Assembly: GCA_015499985.1 (NCBI GenBank)
Contig: JAAAUF010000532.1
Span: forward strand, 1 to 28,957
Direction: 5' to 3'
DNA: 28,957 nt
Source: Haplosporangium gracile
Lineage: Eukaryota > Mortierellomycota > Mortierellomycetes > Mortierellales > Mortierellaceae
Part shown: in pieces, positions 9,926-20,500 of the stretch
Numbering within the stretch: position 1 is the first letter of the stretch
How the letters are laid out: each line of letters opens with the position of its first letter
The notes under the pieces: generated by a model
Told to the model about the DNA's origin: nothing
The model's input: the letters and a program-made list of their open reading frames with translations, nothing else
Database searches by the model: none
Program-made: the position numbers and the translations under genes

Positions 9926-12320
9926 ATGCTTGGACACCAACAGCTGCTCCAACAGCAGCATCAACAACATCATAACCAGCACCAGCACCAGCTCCAAGAC
10001 CAGCACCCGCATCCTCTTCAGCACCAACAACAGCAACACCCTCACCCTCTCCAACCAGCCCAGTATCAGCAGCAGCGGGAGAGCCACCAGGAATTCAACA
10101 AACCTACTAGTGGCAAAAAGCTGGATCACCCTCCTCCACTTCCTCCTCTCTCTTCGTCCTCGACCTCGTCCATCGCCTCTGTCTCTGTCTCTGCCATCAA
10201 CATCAAGCCATCCTCCGCCAGTGCTTCCCTCCCACCAGCCTACCCTTATTCCAACCACTCGGCCGGCCCCGCCTCCACAACTTCCCTGCCTTCTGTTTCG
10301 TCGGCTTCGACCACCCTTGCGCCAGTCGCCGGAGATGCATCAACAAGCACGGGCGAAAACTTTGCGCCCAACATCAAAAAGGCAAAGTATTCGACCTCCC
10401 TTGACCCAAGAGGGTTCATCCCAGGTAAACCATCACCAATCCAAGCCAATAAACTACCTCGATAGTATGGATCGCACCCTACTCTAACACTATCGATCTT
10501 ATATATATGAATTTTCAACATAGTATTCGAGTATGACCTCTATGGCCATCCCATTATGTGGGATCAAGAGAACCTTTACGTCCACTTTACTGGCATCTGG
10601 AAGGCCTTGGGAAAGACGAAAGCGGACATTGTCAAGATCATTGACGCTAACCCGATCCTGGAGACCATCATCCGCAAGGTCCGAGGCGGATTCCTAAAGA
10701 TTCAGGGCACCTGGTACGTCAGTCCCGATAATTCCATGGTTCCCTAGATGACCTCGTCTGTGTTGTGAAATTAGTAAACCAAAAACGCCATTCATTCGAT
10801 ACTAATTATCACCCTTCCTCCTAAAAAACCTCTTCCTCCGATCCTCTAATTCAATAACTGCTAAATGAAAACTTAGGATGCCGCACCAGGAGGCTTACGA
10901 TCTGGCAAAAAAGACGTGCTACAAGCTGCGTCATGAGCTGGTTCCTGTCTTTGGGGCTGGCTTTGTCAATGACTGCATTTCACCAGACACACCCGGCTTT
11001 GGGTCCATCCATTTGACCGTCGTTCGTAGACGCGCCTCTGAATGTGTTGTTGGTCAGCGCCAGGCCGTCATGGGCGCCCAACAACTTCGACTCCAACAGA
11101 CTCATATCCATCCAAGCTTAAAGAGACGGTACTCTAGCAATGATGTGAGTCGCCTCAGTCGATTCAATCAATCTGGAGGACCACCTACAGCCAGCCAGTT
11201 GTCCTCGACATCGTTTTTACTCAACCGCAATAAGGACTACCCAAAAGACGAGAGTGTGGATGGTGACCAGGATGATGACTTGGATCTGGATCTGGACCAG
11301 GACGATTCGAGTGCCAGCCAAATCAGGAAAGCGAACGACTTTAACCGCAAACACCGATTCCATCGGATGGGCCGCTTCAACTCTATGGGCGACAATGATG
11401 AGGATGAGGACGACGATGACGATCGCTTGTTGGATGGATCCACAGCAGACGAAGAGGAACATCGGTCGCTCTCGGGTTCTTATAACGATGATGACATTGA
11501 TGTTGATGGAGAGTCCTGCTCCAGCGAACAAGATGACCCCATGTATGGTCTTGCCCGTTTGGACTTGTCCCGCCGAAATTCGTCACCTATGCCCATGAGC
11601 ACAGCGTATGCACACTCTGCTAGCATGGGTGTCAAGTCTGCTACTACTCGGGCTAGACGTGGCCGCCCACCCACGCGAAGTCCTATGCCTGTAGCCAACC
11701 GAATTGCGGCCAACTATGTTGCTTATAATAACTATGTTTCGAGTAATACTCAAGCTGCTCAAGGCCTTGGACGCAATAGCGGCTCTACTCGTGCACAAAA
11801 GCAGCAGCTTCGTCAGCAGCAAAAGTTACAGAACCAACTGCAACAGCAGCAATTACAGCAACAACAGCAGCATATGCATCAACAGCACCGCCAGCAACAG
11901 AAACATCACCCATTCCAGTTGCAGCCAATGCTGCAGCACCCTATGCAGCCACAACAGCAACATCTTTCGCAGTTTAGCCAACTGTCGTCTGACCAAGAAC
12001 ATTCCAGCTACCCGAACCACCACCACCAGCAGCAACAGCAGCAACAACAGCAGCAACAGCAGAGCGCAAGTTCCTCGCCTGGTCTGTCACACCAGGAGCT
12101 GGTCGAGTTTTTCAAGGCTGGTCAGGCTCTTCAGCGGATGTCGCAGGACGATGGCAGCCGGCCATGGAAACAGGATGGGGGTCGGATGATTTTACCGAAG
12201 AAGATTGTGCTTGGGGAGCAGGTCTTCCAGTGCGTTGGAGGCGAGTACAAGTGTGTGCCTGAACCCAACAACATGGTCTCATCCAAGGCGCCTGGAGAAG
12301 ACGATGGCTGGTCGCGTTGA
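9926..12320 (+). CDS. APSES/KilA-N-type transcription factor with AT-hook and polyglutamine
   Basis: Exons 9926-10424, 10524-10713 and 10877-12320; introns 10425-10523 (GTAAAC/TAG) and 10714-10876 (GTACGT/TAG). The phases join to 710 aa. ATG 9926 is the first possible start because an in-frame TAG lies at 9908-9910. Residues 1-160 are Gln/His- then Ser/Pro-rich. The APSES/KilA-N DNA-binding domain spans about 164-275 and is split over all three exons: FEYDLYGHPIMW, FTGIWKALGKTKADIVKII, RGGFLKIQGTW, then MPHQEAYDLAKK and a Leu-Arg-rich end. APSES proteins (StuA, Mbp1, Xbp1 and relatives) bind DNA and control cell cycle or development in fungi. Downstream are two acidic Asp/Glu runs (about 350-450), an AT-hook-like RRGRPP core (Arg491-Gly492-Arg493-Pro494), and Gln/His tracts (about 540-630). 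No ankyrin repeats are visible, so it is not an Mbp1/Swi6 type. The exact subfamily is unknown. Confidence 0.85.
11803..12064 (+). repeat. CAG/CAA-rich polyglutamine-coding tracts
   Basis: In-frame CAG/CAA repeats encode Gln-rich runs with interspersed His. The longest pure run is at about 12028-12062, after three His codons. CAG and CAA are mixed, which tends to limit repeat slippage. It lies inside exon 3 of the APSES gene. Confidence 0.85.
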
Positions 12321-13521
12321 TTTTTGATTGGTGTAACTTGCTCACTTTTTTCTCTGCTAAGAGAACCTCCTTTCTTTTTCTTTTTTCTCTTCCCTTTTCG
12401 TAGGCCACTTTGTACAGATCTGTTAGTTTTTTATTTTTTTATTTATCTCTTTGCGATTAATGAGATCTCCATCCAAAGAGCATCATATTCTCTGCATTGA
12501 GATGTGGCTTTCTTCTTTTCTTTTCTTTTCTTTTTTTTTGTGTTTGTGATTATTTTTATTTCAATAATTTGACCCGCACTCTCGCTCTCTTTTCCAACCC
12601 TTGGCAACCAAGGATGTACCATAACGACCCCTCCTCTTCCCTTTTTTTATCACTTCAAAAGGGCAAACCTGTTCATATTCTGACCTCCTTTTTCGTACCC
12701 CACACTACCCTCCACACTCTCCTCTCCCACCCCTCCCTCCCCCCTCTTTCCTTTCTTCCCCCCTGTTATTTTCATTACTTTCTTACCCTTCTTCTCTCCT
12801 TCAACTTTGCCCGATTGTTGCACCCTTTTACTCAGTCGACTATTAAACCTCACCTTTTTATTTCTTAATCACTTTTTTCTTTTCTTTCGTTTCTTGTTAG
12901 CTGTCAGTTGTCATGACCCCCCCCCCCCCCTCCCCTCTTTGTGTTCTTTTATTGCTATGTGTTTTTCTTTATTTCAGACCTGTTTGTTGTTTTGTTAGAT
13001 CTTTGATGTAGCCTTGAATAAAGAGAAAGTATAGGCAGCAATGAGGACGAACATGAATGAAGAATGAAGTGTAGAAGAAATGGTGGCAACGAGTATTTTA
13101 TCAATGGGTATCTGATTGCAAGTGATTGCAGCTGATAAAAAAAAATGTGTGGCGACATGATGAATTTTGATGGTGCTTGCGTCCAGCACGCTTGGGCCAG
13201 GGAGATACCCGCCCACATGGGAAAGTCGTCGTTATCTTTTGATCAGAGAAAAATTTCATTCTCTCCCCGCAGACAAAATTGCTCTCAAAAAATGATGATG
13301 ATGGCTGCCTTTTCAGCAGTGACGTGACTGTGTACGGCCGCATTTGGCAACCCGCCCTCTTATCGATAAACAGAAGGCGACGACAACGAGTGCGGGGGGT
13401 TCTTTTTTTTGTTGTTGTTATTTATCCTTGCTACTCCTCTTCTTTTCTTCTCTTCTCTCTTTTGATCCCCTTTCCCATCAACCCTCTCCCCTCCTCTCCC
13501 CCCACGATCATCCAAGCAGCC
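12321..13521. other. Intergenic region between the APSES gene and IDH1
   Basis: This 1.2 kb holds the 3' untranslated region of the APSES gene and the IDH1 promoter. Seen: T-rich runs after the stop, a run of 14 C at 12917-12930, an AATAAA at 13017-13022 that could serve as a distant poly(A) signal, and a CT-rich leader at about 13430-13510 before the IDH1 start. I see no further gene. Confidence 0.55.
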
Positions 13522-15228
13522 ATGCTCCGCACCATCTCCCTCTCAAAGTCCTTGACTTCCACCCTCACCAAGGTAAAATCTCTTACTTCTCACTCTCCCA
13601 CACTCTTTCTCAACTCTCACACGCTTCCCTTTTTGTTCATTGCTATTATTTTCGTTCGATCGACAACAACAGCAACAATAACCTTTTTCACACCTCATCA
13701 TACATACTTTGGACCCTTGCTTTACCCTTTGACTTCCAGACATACCCCACGTAGCCTGACTTGTGAATATGAGGCTAGACATATACTAACGAGTTGTTAT
13801 TGCCTTGCTCTCTAATCTATAGATGGGTCCCCGTGCCATGAGCACCTCCACCATCCTCCCCCATATTCAGGATGTAAGTTGTGTCTCTCGTTGCCCCTCT
13901 TTTACTTTTTCAAGTCAGTTGGATCTACATATCGACATCGACCCTTGCAGTGCTTACGGAAGACTATTTTGAAAAACGAAGAAAGAGTACCATGGAACAG
14001 GAATAAGAAGCCGTCAATATTCAAGGGCGACTGACAGAGAACGATAGAGCTAATAGAACGAACCCTTGCAAACATGGATAATAGGTCCCCTCTTCCAAGC
14101 TTGGAGGTCGCTACACCGTTACCTTGATCCCCGGTGATGGTATTGGACAGGAGACTGCCTCGGCTGTCAAGACCATCTTCAAGGCTGCCAACGTTCCTGT
14201 CGACTGGGAGCAGTTCGATGTCTCTGGCTACACCTCTGCTGACGATAAGACCTTCAAGCAGTCGGTCGAGTCCTTGAGACGCAACAAGGTTGGTCTTAAG
14301 GGTATCCTTTACACCCCCGTCTCCTCCCTCGGTCACTCTTCCTTCAACGTCACCATCCGCAAGGATCTTGACATGTACGCCTCTCTCGTTCTCTGCAAGA
14401 ACATTCCCGGCTACCCCACCCGCCACGAAGGCGTCGACTTTGCCATCATCCGTGAGAACACCGAGGGAGAGTACTCTGGCCTCGAGCACCAGTCCTACCC
14501 CGGTGTCGTCGAGTCCCTCAAGGTCATCACCCGCACCAAGTCTGAACGCATTGCCCGCTTTGCCTTTGACTTTGCCCTCCGTAACAACAGAAAGAAGGTC
14601 ACCTGCATCCACAAGGCTAACATCATGAAGTTGGCCGATGGTCTCTTCCTCAACACCTGTCGCGAGGTCTCCAAGGAGTACGCTTCCTCCGGCATCAAGT
14701 TTGACGACATGATCGTTGACAACGCCTCCATGCAGCTCGTCTCAAAGCCCCAGCAGTTCGACGTCATGGTCATGCCCAACTTGTACGGTAATATTGTCTC
14801 CAACGTCGGTGCTGGTCTCGTCGGTGGTCCCGGTATCGTTCCCGGATGCAACATTGGTCGTGAGTACGCCATGTTCGAGCCCGTAAGTCTCTTTTTGTTT
14901 TTCTCCTTGTTTCTTTATCATTCTGATTTTGTTACAATGGCTTTCTAGTTCACGTTCCTAACAGTCGTTTTCCAATTGACAATCAAATGAAAAATAATAG
15001 GGCTGCCGTCACGTCGGAAAGGATATCCAGGGACGCAACACCGCTAACCCCTCAGCCATGATCCTCTCGTCGGTTATGATGCTCCGTCATCTCGGTCTCG
15101 ATGACCACGCCAACAAGATCGCCAACGCTGTCTCCAAGACCATCATGGGCGGCGCTGTCAAGACCCCCGACATGGGCGGTTCTTCCACCACTACCGACTT
15201 CACCTTCGCTGTCATCTCCAACCTGTAA
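13522..15228 (+). CDS. IDH1: NAD-dependent isocitrate dehydrogenase, regulatory subunit (mitochondrial)
   Basis: Exons 13522-13572, 13823-13873, 14085-14882 and 15001-15228, all in phase 0, give 375 aa, close to the yeast subunits. Introns begin GTAAAA, GTAAGT and GTAAGT; intron 1 has a branch-like TACTAAC. The enzyme oxidises isocitrate to 2-oxoglutarate with NAD in the TCA cycle as a heteromer of catalytic and regulatory subunits. Exons 1 and 2 encode a basic, Ser/Thr-rich mitochondrial presequence ([17 protein letters not shown], then MGPRAMSTS). The mature part shows [33 protein letters not shown] and [11 protein letters not shown]. Positions 270 and 274 are Asn where catalytic subunits have metal-binding Asp (GDILSD), and the VDNASMQ segment is of the IDH1 / human beta-gamma type. 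It is therefore the regulatory subunit, not IDH2. It converges on the NuiA-like gene, with 335 bp between stops. Confidence 0.95.
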
Positions 15229-15563
15229 ATCACCCTTATCCCATCTTTCCATCTTCCTCGCTCTTCTCTCACTCAGTTAAATCATTTTGAACACATGGTT
15301 TGATTGATACACGCACTCCCGACTCTTTTGCTTCTTTTTTCATATGTCCTTTTTTTACTTTTTGTTTTGTTGCTCTTTTTTTATTCATTCTCATCTCATA
15401 TTACCCACCCCCTTTCACGCACCCCGCATTCTTCACTTGTGTTGATCTGGATTACGCCCATAGATGCACGCACCACGATAATAAAAAAAACTGTTTTTTC
15501 TTCAGATATCGTTCATTTCTCACTGTGAATTTTTTTGTTTGCTTTATTGCTCTATCATTTGTA
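15229..15563. other. Convergent 3' region of IDH1 and the NuiA-like gene
   Basis: T-rich intergenic DNA without a gene. AATAAA on the plus strand at 15480-15485 could end IDH1. TTTATT at 15543-15548 (AATAAA on the minus strand), 16 bp past the NuiA-like stop, could end that gene. Confidence 0.45.
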
Positions 15564-16256
15564 TTAAGATTCGATGCTGATGGTGTGGAGACCAATGAGA
15601 TCACCGTCAATCCAGCCAAGGACCCAGACATGGACTTTTGTCGAGGACGAAGGATCGGCAACCCTGTAGAGGACCATCTTATCGTTCTTTGTTGTATCAA
15701 CAGCAGCGGTAGTTGTCGTCGTCGATACTTTTGAAGAGGAAGAAAGGCCAAAGACATCGTGGAGTGCTTGTGCGAGCTTCTCGGATCCAGGATTGGATTT
15801 GGTAAGGATTGACTGGAGGTCGAATGATTTTTCGCAGGTGCTTTCTTCGTCCTCGTCTTCGTTTTGGGTCAGTTGTTGGAAGGAGGATAAGAGCTGGGTG
15901 GTGTGGAGTAAAGTGACGAACTCTTGTTCTGTAGGAAATGACGTCGTCTTTGTCAGATCCGTTGTTGATGCAGTACCAGTGATGGTGGAGATGTGCACGG
16001 TTTGGTAAGGTTCTTCACCTTCGGAGATATAGAATGCGTCCTTTAAAGCTGTCTGGAGAGTCTCGATTGCGCGACGTTGGTTCTCGGTCACTGGGGACAT
16101 GGTGAGGTTGCTGTTGGTGATCTTGTTTGTGAGGTGCGCTGGTCTCGTTGTTGTGGTGACGGGAATGAGGGGGTTGTTTCCGACGCCTGGGATGTTCCTG
16201 TTGAGCATGTTCATGTATGATGCGTTGATGTCGTCGTTGTTGTCCTGGAATGCCAT
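15564..16256 (-). CDS. NuiA-like (nuclease A inhibitor-like) domain protein
   Basis: A single-exon frame of 230 aa, ATG at 16256 and TAA at 15564-15566. Residues 1-60 are Asn/Thr-rich and look unstructured. From about 62 to the C-terminus the pattern resembles the NuiA family: an amphipathic start (ETLQTALKDAFYISEGEEPYQ), a middle EFVTLLH helix, a DLQSIL segment, then SEKLAQALHDVF and a terminal beta hairpin KMVLYRVAD...VHVWVLGWIDGDLIGLHTISIE. In the cyanobacterium Anabaena NuiA inhibits the sugar-nonspecific nuclease NucA. Many family members have no tested function, so nuclease inhibition here is only a possibility. There is an acidic Asp/Glu insert at 132-138 and a Thr-rich insert at about 178-188. 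No signal peptide is visible, so it is probably cytosolic or nuclear. The gene faces away from the Rho GEF. Confidence 0.68.
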   Translation of the reverse strand: MAFQDNNDDINASYMNMLNRNIPGVGNNPLIPVTTTTRPAHLTNKITNSNLTMSPVTENQRRAIETLQTALKDAFYISEGEEPYQTVHISTITGTASTTDLTKTTSFPTEQEFVTLLHTTQLLSSFQQLTQNEDEDEESTCEKSFDLQSILTKSNPGSEKLAQALHDVFGLSSSSKVSTTTTTAAVDTTKNDKMVLYRVADPSSSTKVHVWVLGWIDGDLIGLHTISIES

Positions 16257-16358
16257 GACGAGGTCTGTTTGTCTTGTGTGATTTGGGATGTTTGTAGAGG
16301 ATGAAAAGGGAGGAGGTGTGTGTCTTAAAGTCTTAAAATAAGAAAAAAGTGGTGGCGT

Positions 16359-16378
16359 TGACGTGAATCAAGACGTCA
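16359..16378. promoter_or_regulatory. Inverted pair of CRE/ATF-type half-sites
   Basis: TGACGT at 16359-16364 and ACGTCA at 16373-16378 form a perfect 6-bp inverted repeat with an 8-bp spacer, about 105 bp upstream of the NuiA-like start codon. Each half matches the core bound by fungal CREB/ATF-type bZIP factors. Function is inferred from motif and position only. Confidence 0.4.
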
Positions 16379-17026
16379 CCGTGCCACCAGTCAAAAAAAA
16401 ATCTGATCACAGGCTGGCCCTGGGAGTGCTTTTGCTTTATGTGTGTCTCGAAGTCCTCGTCGAGTCGGGCGGAGGCAAGACACAACTTCTGGGCGTGTGT
16501 GTGAAAAAGGCGTTTCCACGGGCAACGGAAGTTGGTTGAGCGAGGTACAAGAAAGCAACGTGGACAGGGTATGTGTGTGTGGGATGCGGTGGCAAACAAA
16601 CATAAACAAAGGTGTTTGGGACACAAGAGCAGGAATCGACAGGCACAAGATAAGAGAGGAGGCTCCCCCTGTGCATATGTGTTGAGCTAGTTGAGTCTGG
16701 AGCATCGACTGACTCTCACATTGAAATATTCATGTCCATGAATGAGCGGGCTCATACGAGCATGGCTAGCCTTGACTGGTTGGCTATGTTAGGCATTCAA
16801 AAGAAGAGTGGGCACCACGTCCCTTAGGGTGCACAGTAACTGAATGATGTGCAACCATGAATGTGATGTGTGATATGCAGAAGGTTGCCTTCTTGATAGT
16901 CTTTTCCCCCTCCTTTATCAGCCTTCTCATCTCCCCCCTTGCCGCCCAACCTTGTGCCACTTTTCTGTGCTTTGTTTAAAGAGAGAAAAGAAGCTATTTT
17001 TTTTTTTTTTTTTTTTTTCTTGACTC

Positions 17027-17121
17027 NNNNNNNNNNNNNNNNNNNNNNNNNNNNNNNNNNNNNNNNNNNNNNNNNNNNNNNNNNNNNNNNNNNNNNNNNN
17101 NNNNNNNNNNNNNNNNNNNNN
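17027..17121. other. Assembly gap (95 N)
   Basis: Ninety-five unknown bases follow a run of 22 T and precede CT-rich sequence. Low complexity probably blocked assembly. The gap lies about 430 bp upstream of the Rho GEF start codon, so part of its promoter or leader is missing. Confidence 0.98.
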
Positions 17122-17552
17122 TTTCTCTCACTCCACTCCTTTTTCCTTGACACACTCACACACTCACATACACTTTTTCTTTTCTTTTCTTTTTCCTTCC
17201 CTCTCCCCGTCTGTCACTGTCACACCCATCATCCTCTCCCTCTCTCTCCCACTAACATCTATCCCCCTTCCCTTTCTCTCTTCCCTTGTTGCCACCATCT
17301 CTCCCTCCTTTCTTCTACCCTCCTCACTCACTCACCCGTACATTCTACTCTCCCTCAACCGTCATCATCCATCTTTCCAACCCACCCACAACAATAGCAC
17401 TCCCTCCCGCTCCTTTCCCGCTCTCCCCATCAACACAACAAGGACAACATCAACAACACACACTTGTACACTCCATCATCATCTTTTAACTACAACAACA
17501 GCTATTACTACTACTGTACCCTTACATCATAATCCTTAACTCTCTCTAATCT

Positions 17553-20500
17553 ATGGCCGATAATCTGGCCCCTGCCCTTCCGCAGGAACCTCCTACCTCT
17601 CCCCAGGCCGGTCCCGTGGGCGGTGCCGCTTCATTCGGCCCCGGCGTCACTAGTGCCAATCACGGCTACACAAGCGCCCAGTATGTCTCGAGACATCGTG
17701 CATCCACCCAGGTCGCCCCCGGGTCAGCTCCGCTTCAGGGTGCCTACGCAACCCAGCAGCCAGCGAGATCGCTTGCCAAACCGTCCCAGCCTTCCCTTCA
17801 GCAGCCTCTATCACAATACGCTCAACCTCCACCACAGCAACAACAGCAACTGGCCTCTCCTGGCTCACATGGACCGCCTCAAGGGTTCGTGGCGCCTCCT
17901 CCTCCTTCTCAGAGACCGCCTGTATTATCATCACCCATTCAGCCTGGCCCGCCCACTTCCCTCCCATATTCACAACAAGGCATCCAGCAGCCGGGCCCAG
18001 GACCTGCTGCAGATCCATACTCACCTAGATTCTCGACTCAGGGACCTCTTCGACCAGTGCCACCCATGCTTGGCGGTCCTGTCCGTCCTAACGGTCCATC
18101 AATGAGACCTCCTGGAGGACCTGGTCCTAGTGCATATTACGGCTCACCGCCTATTCGCCCAATGAACCCAAACCAAGGACAGGGATATCCTGGCGACTAT
18201 AGGCCCGTTCGTTCTGCACCACCAGCTTATTCGCAGAGACCGGATGGCCTCATGGGCAATGGAGGACCTGGAGGAATGGGACCAGGACCAGGACCAGGAT
18301 CAGGGCCGGGGCCAGGAATGGGACATCGACCCCAAATGCGTTCATCGCCACAACAGCCGGCTCAAGGAGGATACCCAATTGCCAGCCAATTCTCATCCAA
18401 TCCTCGATTTTCAACACAATCTCTTCCAGGCTGGGACCATGAAAAACCATACGGCAACGGCCCGGCGGCCCATCATCCCAATATCCGCCCACCGCCTGCT
18501 TCATGGAACGACCAGACTGGTCAGAACGGAAGCGTTCCCATCACCCATCGACGTGCCGCCTCCAACCAGATCCAACCTACATACTATGGCGGTGACCACC
18601 AAGGGCTGGACAGACAATCGTCCGTTGCCTCTCACTACAACAACGGTCGCTACCCTCCCAATATATCACCTGCTTACCAACAACAACCGCCTTATTCTTC
18701 CAGTCCCAATCGCCAATTGGTTCGTCATCAACTCTCCGACGCACCCATCTCTCCAACACCCCGACTTCACAATGGACAGCTCGGTTTCCCAGAAGGGCAC
18801 TATCACACCAATGCACCCTACCGGAAACTCTCCATTAGCGAGCATTTGGACGGCGGTAGAATCAGTCTGGACTCGACAGCAAGCATAGAATCTGGATTTT
18901 CAATCCGTCAACCTACGCTTTACCCGGCCCCCAACATGTATAGTCGGGATCCCGAGCCTGGCATGGACTTTCCCCCTAATCGCCAGCGCTCTGCATCCAA
19001 GTCATCGACCTACTCGGGACACTCTGTTGCATCGGATTATTATGCCGACTTTGACAGTATATCGGTGCCTCGTTCGACGACACCCAACGGCAGCTCAACT
19101 CCACAGATCTCTATCCAGTCAGCTCAAGGATACCCTCCTGGTCGCACGGATCCCTTTTCGATGCGTGCACGTACTCCTTCTCCAGGTCGCGCCCGTCAGG
19201 GCTCCAACCCCCCTCTGGCCAATCGAACAGGTAGGAAAAAGAATGATATGACTGCAAAACCATGACAATCTTGGCGCATTTGTTCAATCCAGCCCAATAT
19301 ATGCAATAGACGCATTGTCCTTAAATTTGTCCTTTCTGTCTCTTGTGGTCTTTTCCCATGTGCAGCCAATCCTCCCGTTTTCCTTGTCACCAGTCTTCCA
19401 CAATCAGAAGCTTCCCGGAGGAGTGCAGAGTATATCCGGATGCCACCTGCCCAAGCCAAAATCTCTCGTCTTCATGGAGAGCGTTCGCAGTCATTTTCTT
19501 CCTACAGTCCGCCCACTTTTGATCCTGCAGTACGACAGGCTGCTCTTGGGTCAATCTCCGCTGGCGCATTAGGACCACCAGCAGCAGTCAAAAGGCCTCC
19601 AATTGTTTATCCAGCACTGCTTTCACGTGTCGCCAATGCCTTTGTTCAACGAATTACGACAGCTCCTCGCATTAAGGACTCTATTGAATACAAGGACTGC
19701 TTTGACGGACGGGATGCAGTGGTAAGTGCCGATGCTACCCTTGACCAACTTTGATATTTTGATATTATTTCGAAGCATAGTCCCTTAACAAACTGATTTG
19801 ATATTTCTTTATGAATACATAGGACAAAATTGCATTTATTATTAAAACGACGGATAGGAATCTGGCGCTACTTCTTGGACGAGCTCTGGATGCACAAAAG
19901 CTCTTCCACGATGTGACATATGACCACCGACTTCGCGACAGTGTCAATGAGTTGTACCAGTTCCGCAACAAGACGATCACAGGAGGACCTCGCATTCGCT
20001 CCATGGAATCAATTGACTATCGACCCTCGTACCCGGCACCCGAGGCCACAGATGAGCTGGATACTGTTAATGGTGTTTTTACTCTCTTGACGGACTGCTA
20101 CTCCCCTACTTGCACGCGTGACAAACTCTGCTACAGTATTGCATGTCCACGTCGTTTGGAGCAGGTATGTGTCGTAAATGACTTCATGTCCCGGATCGCT
20201 TGTCGAGTGAAAATGCCCGGTACTAACATGACTTTTGACTGTCCATTGTCCATTGATGTAGCAATCTCGCCTGAACTTGACGCCTAATGGTGGTCTCAAG
20301 CGCGCCTTGAGCAGATCGTCTTCCAAGGAAAAGAAGGATCAACGACTCTGGATTACTTCTGTGCCAAAGGAAATCTCAGATGCCGTGTCTTCCGACGAGA
20401 AGAAGCGTCAGGAAGTTATATATGAGCTGATCTACACCGAGAAGGACTTTGTCAACGACCTGAAATACCTCAACGATGTATGTATCACTGTGGAAATGGA

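Larger units (their letters stand above)
16257..17552. other. Divergent promoter region of the NuiA-like gene and the Rho GEF
   Basis: 1.3 kb without a convincing gene. Near the NuiA-like start there is a symmetric pair of bZIP/CRE half-sites. The middle holds GT/CA-rich sequence, then a run of 22 T (16997-17018) leading into an assembly gap. After the gap the sequence is strongly CT-rich up to about 17350, the usual leader of the Rho GEF gene. Confidence 0.5.

Noticed and set aside
16391..16705. Minus-strand frame of about 104 codons upstream of the NuiA-like gene
   Set aside because: Low similarity to any known protein style, overlapping open frames on both strands, and GT/CA-rich sequence suggest promoter DNA.
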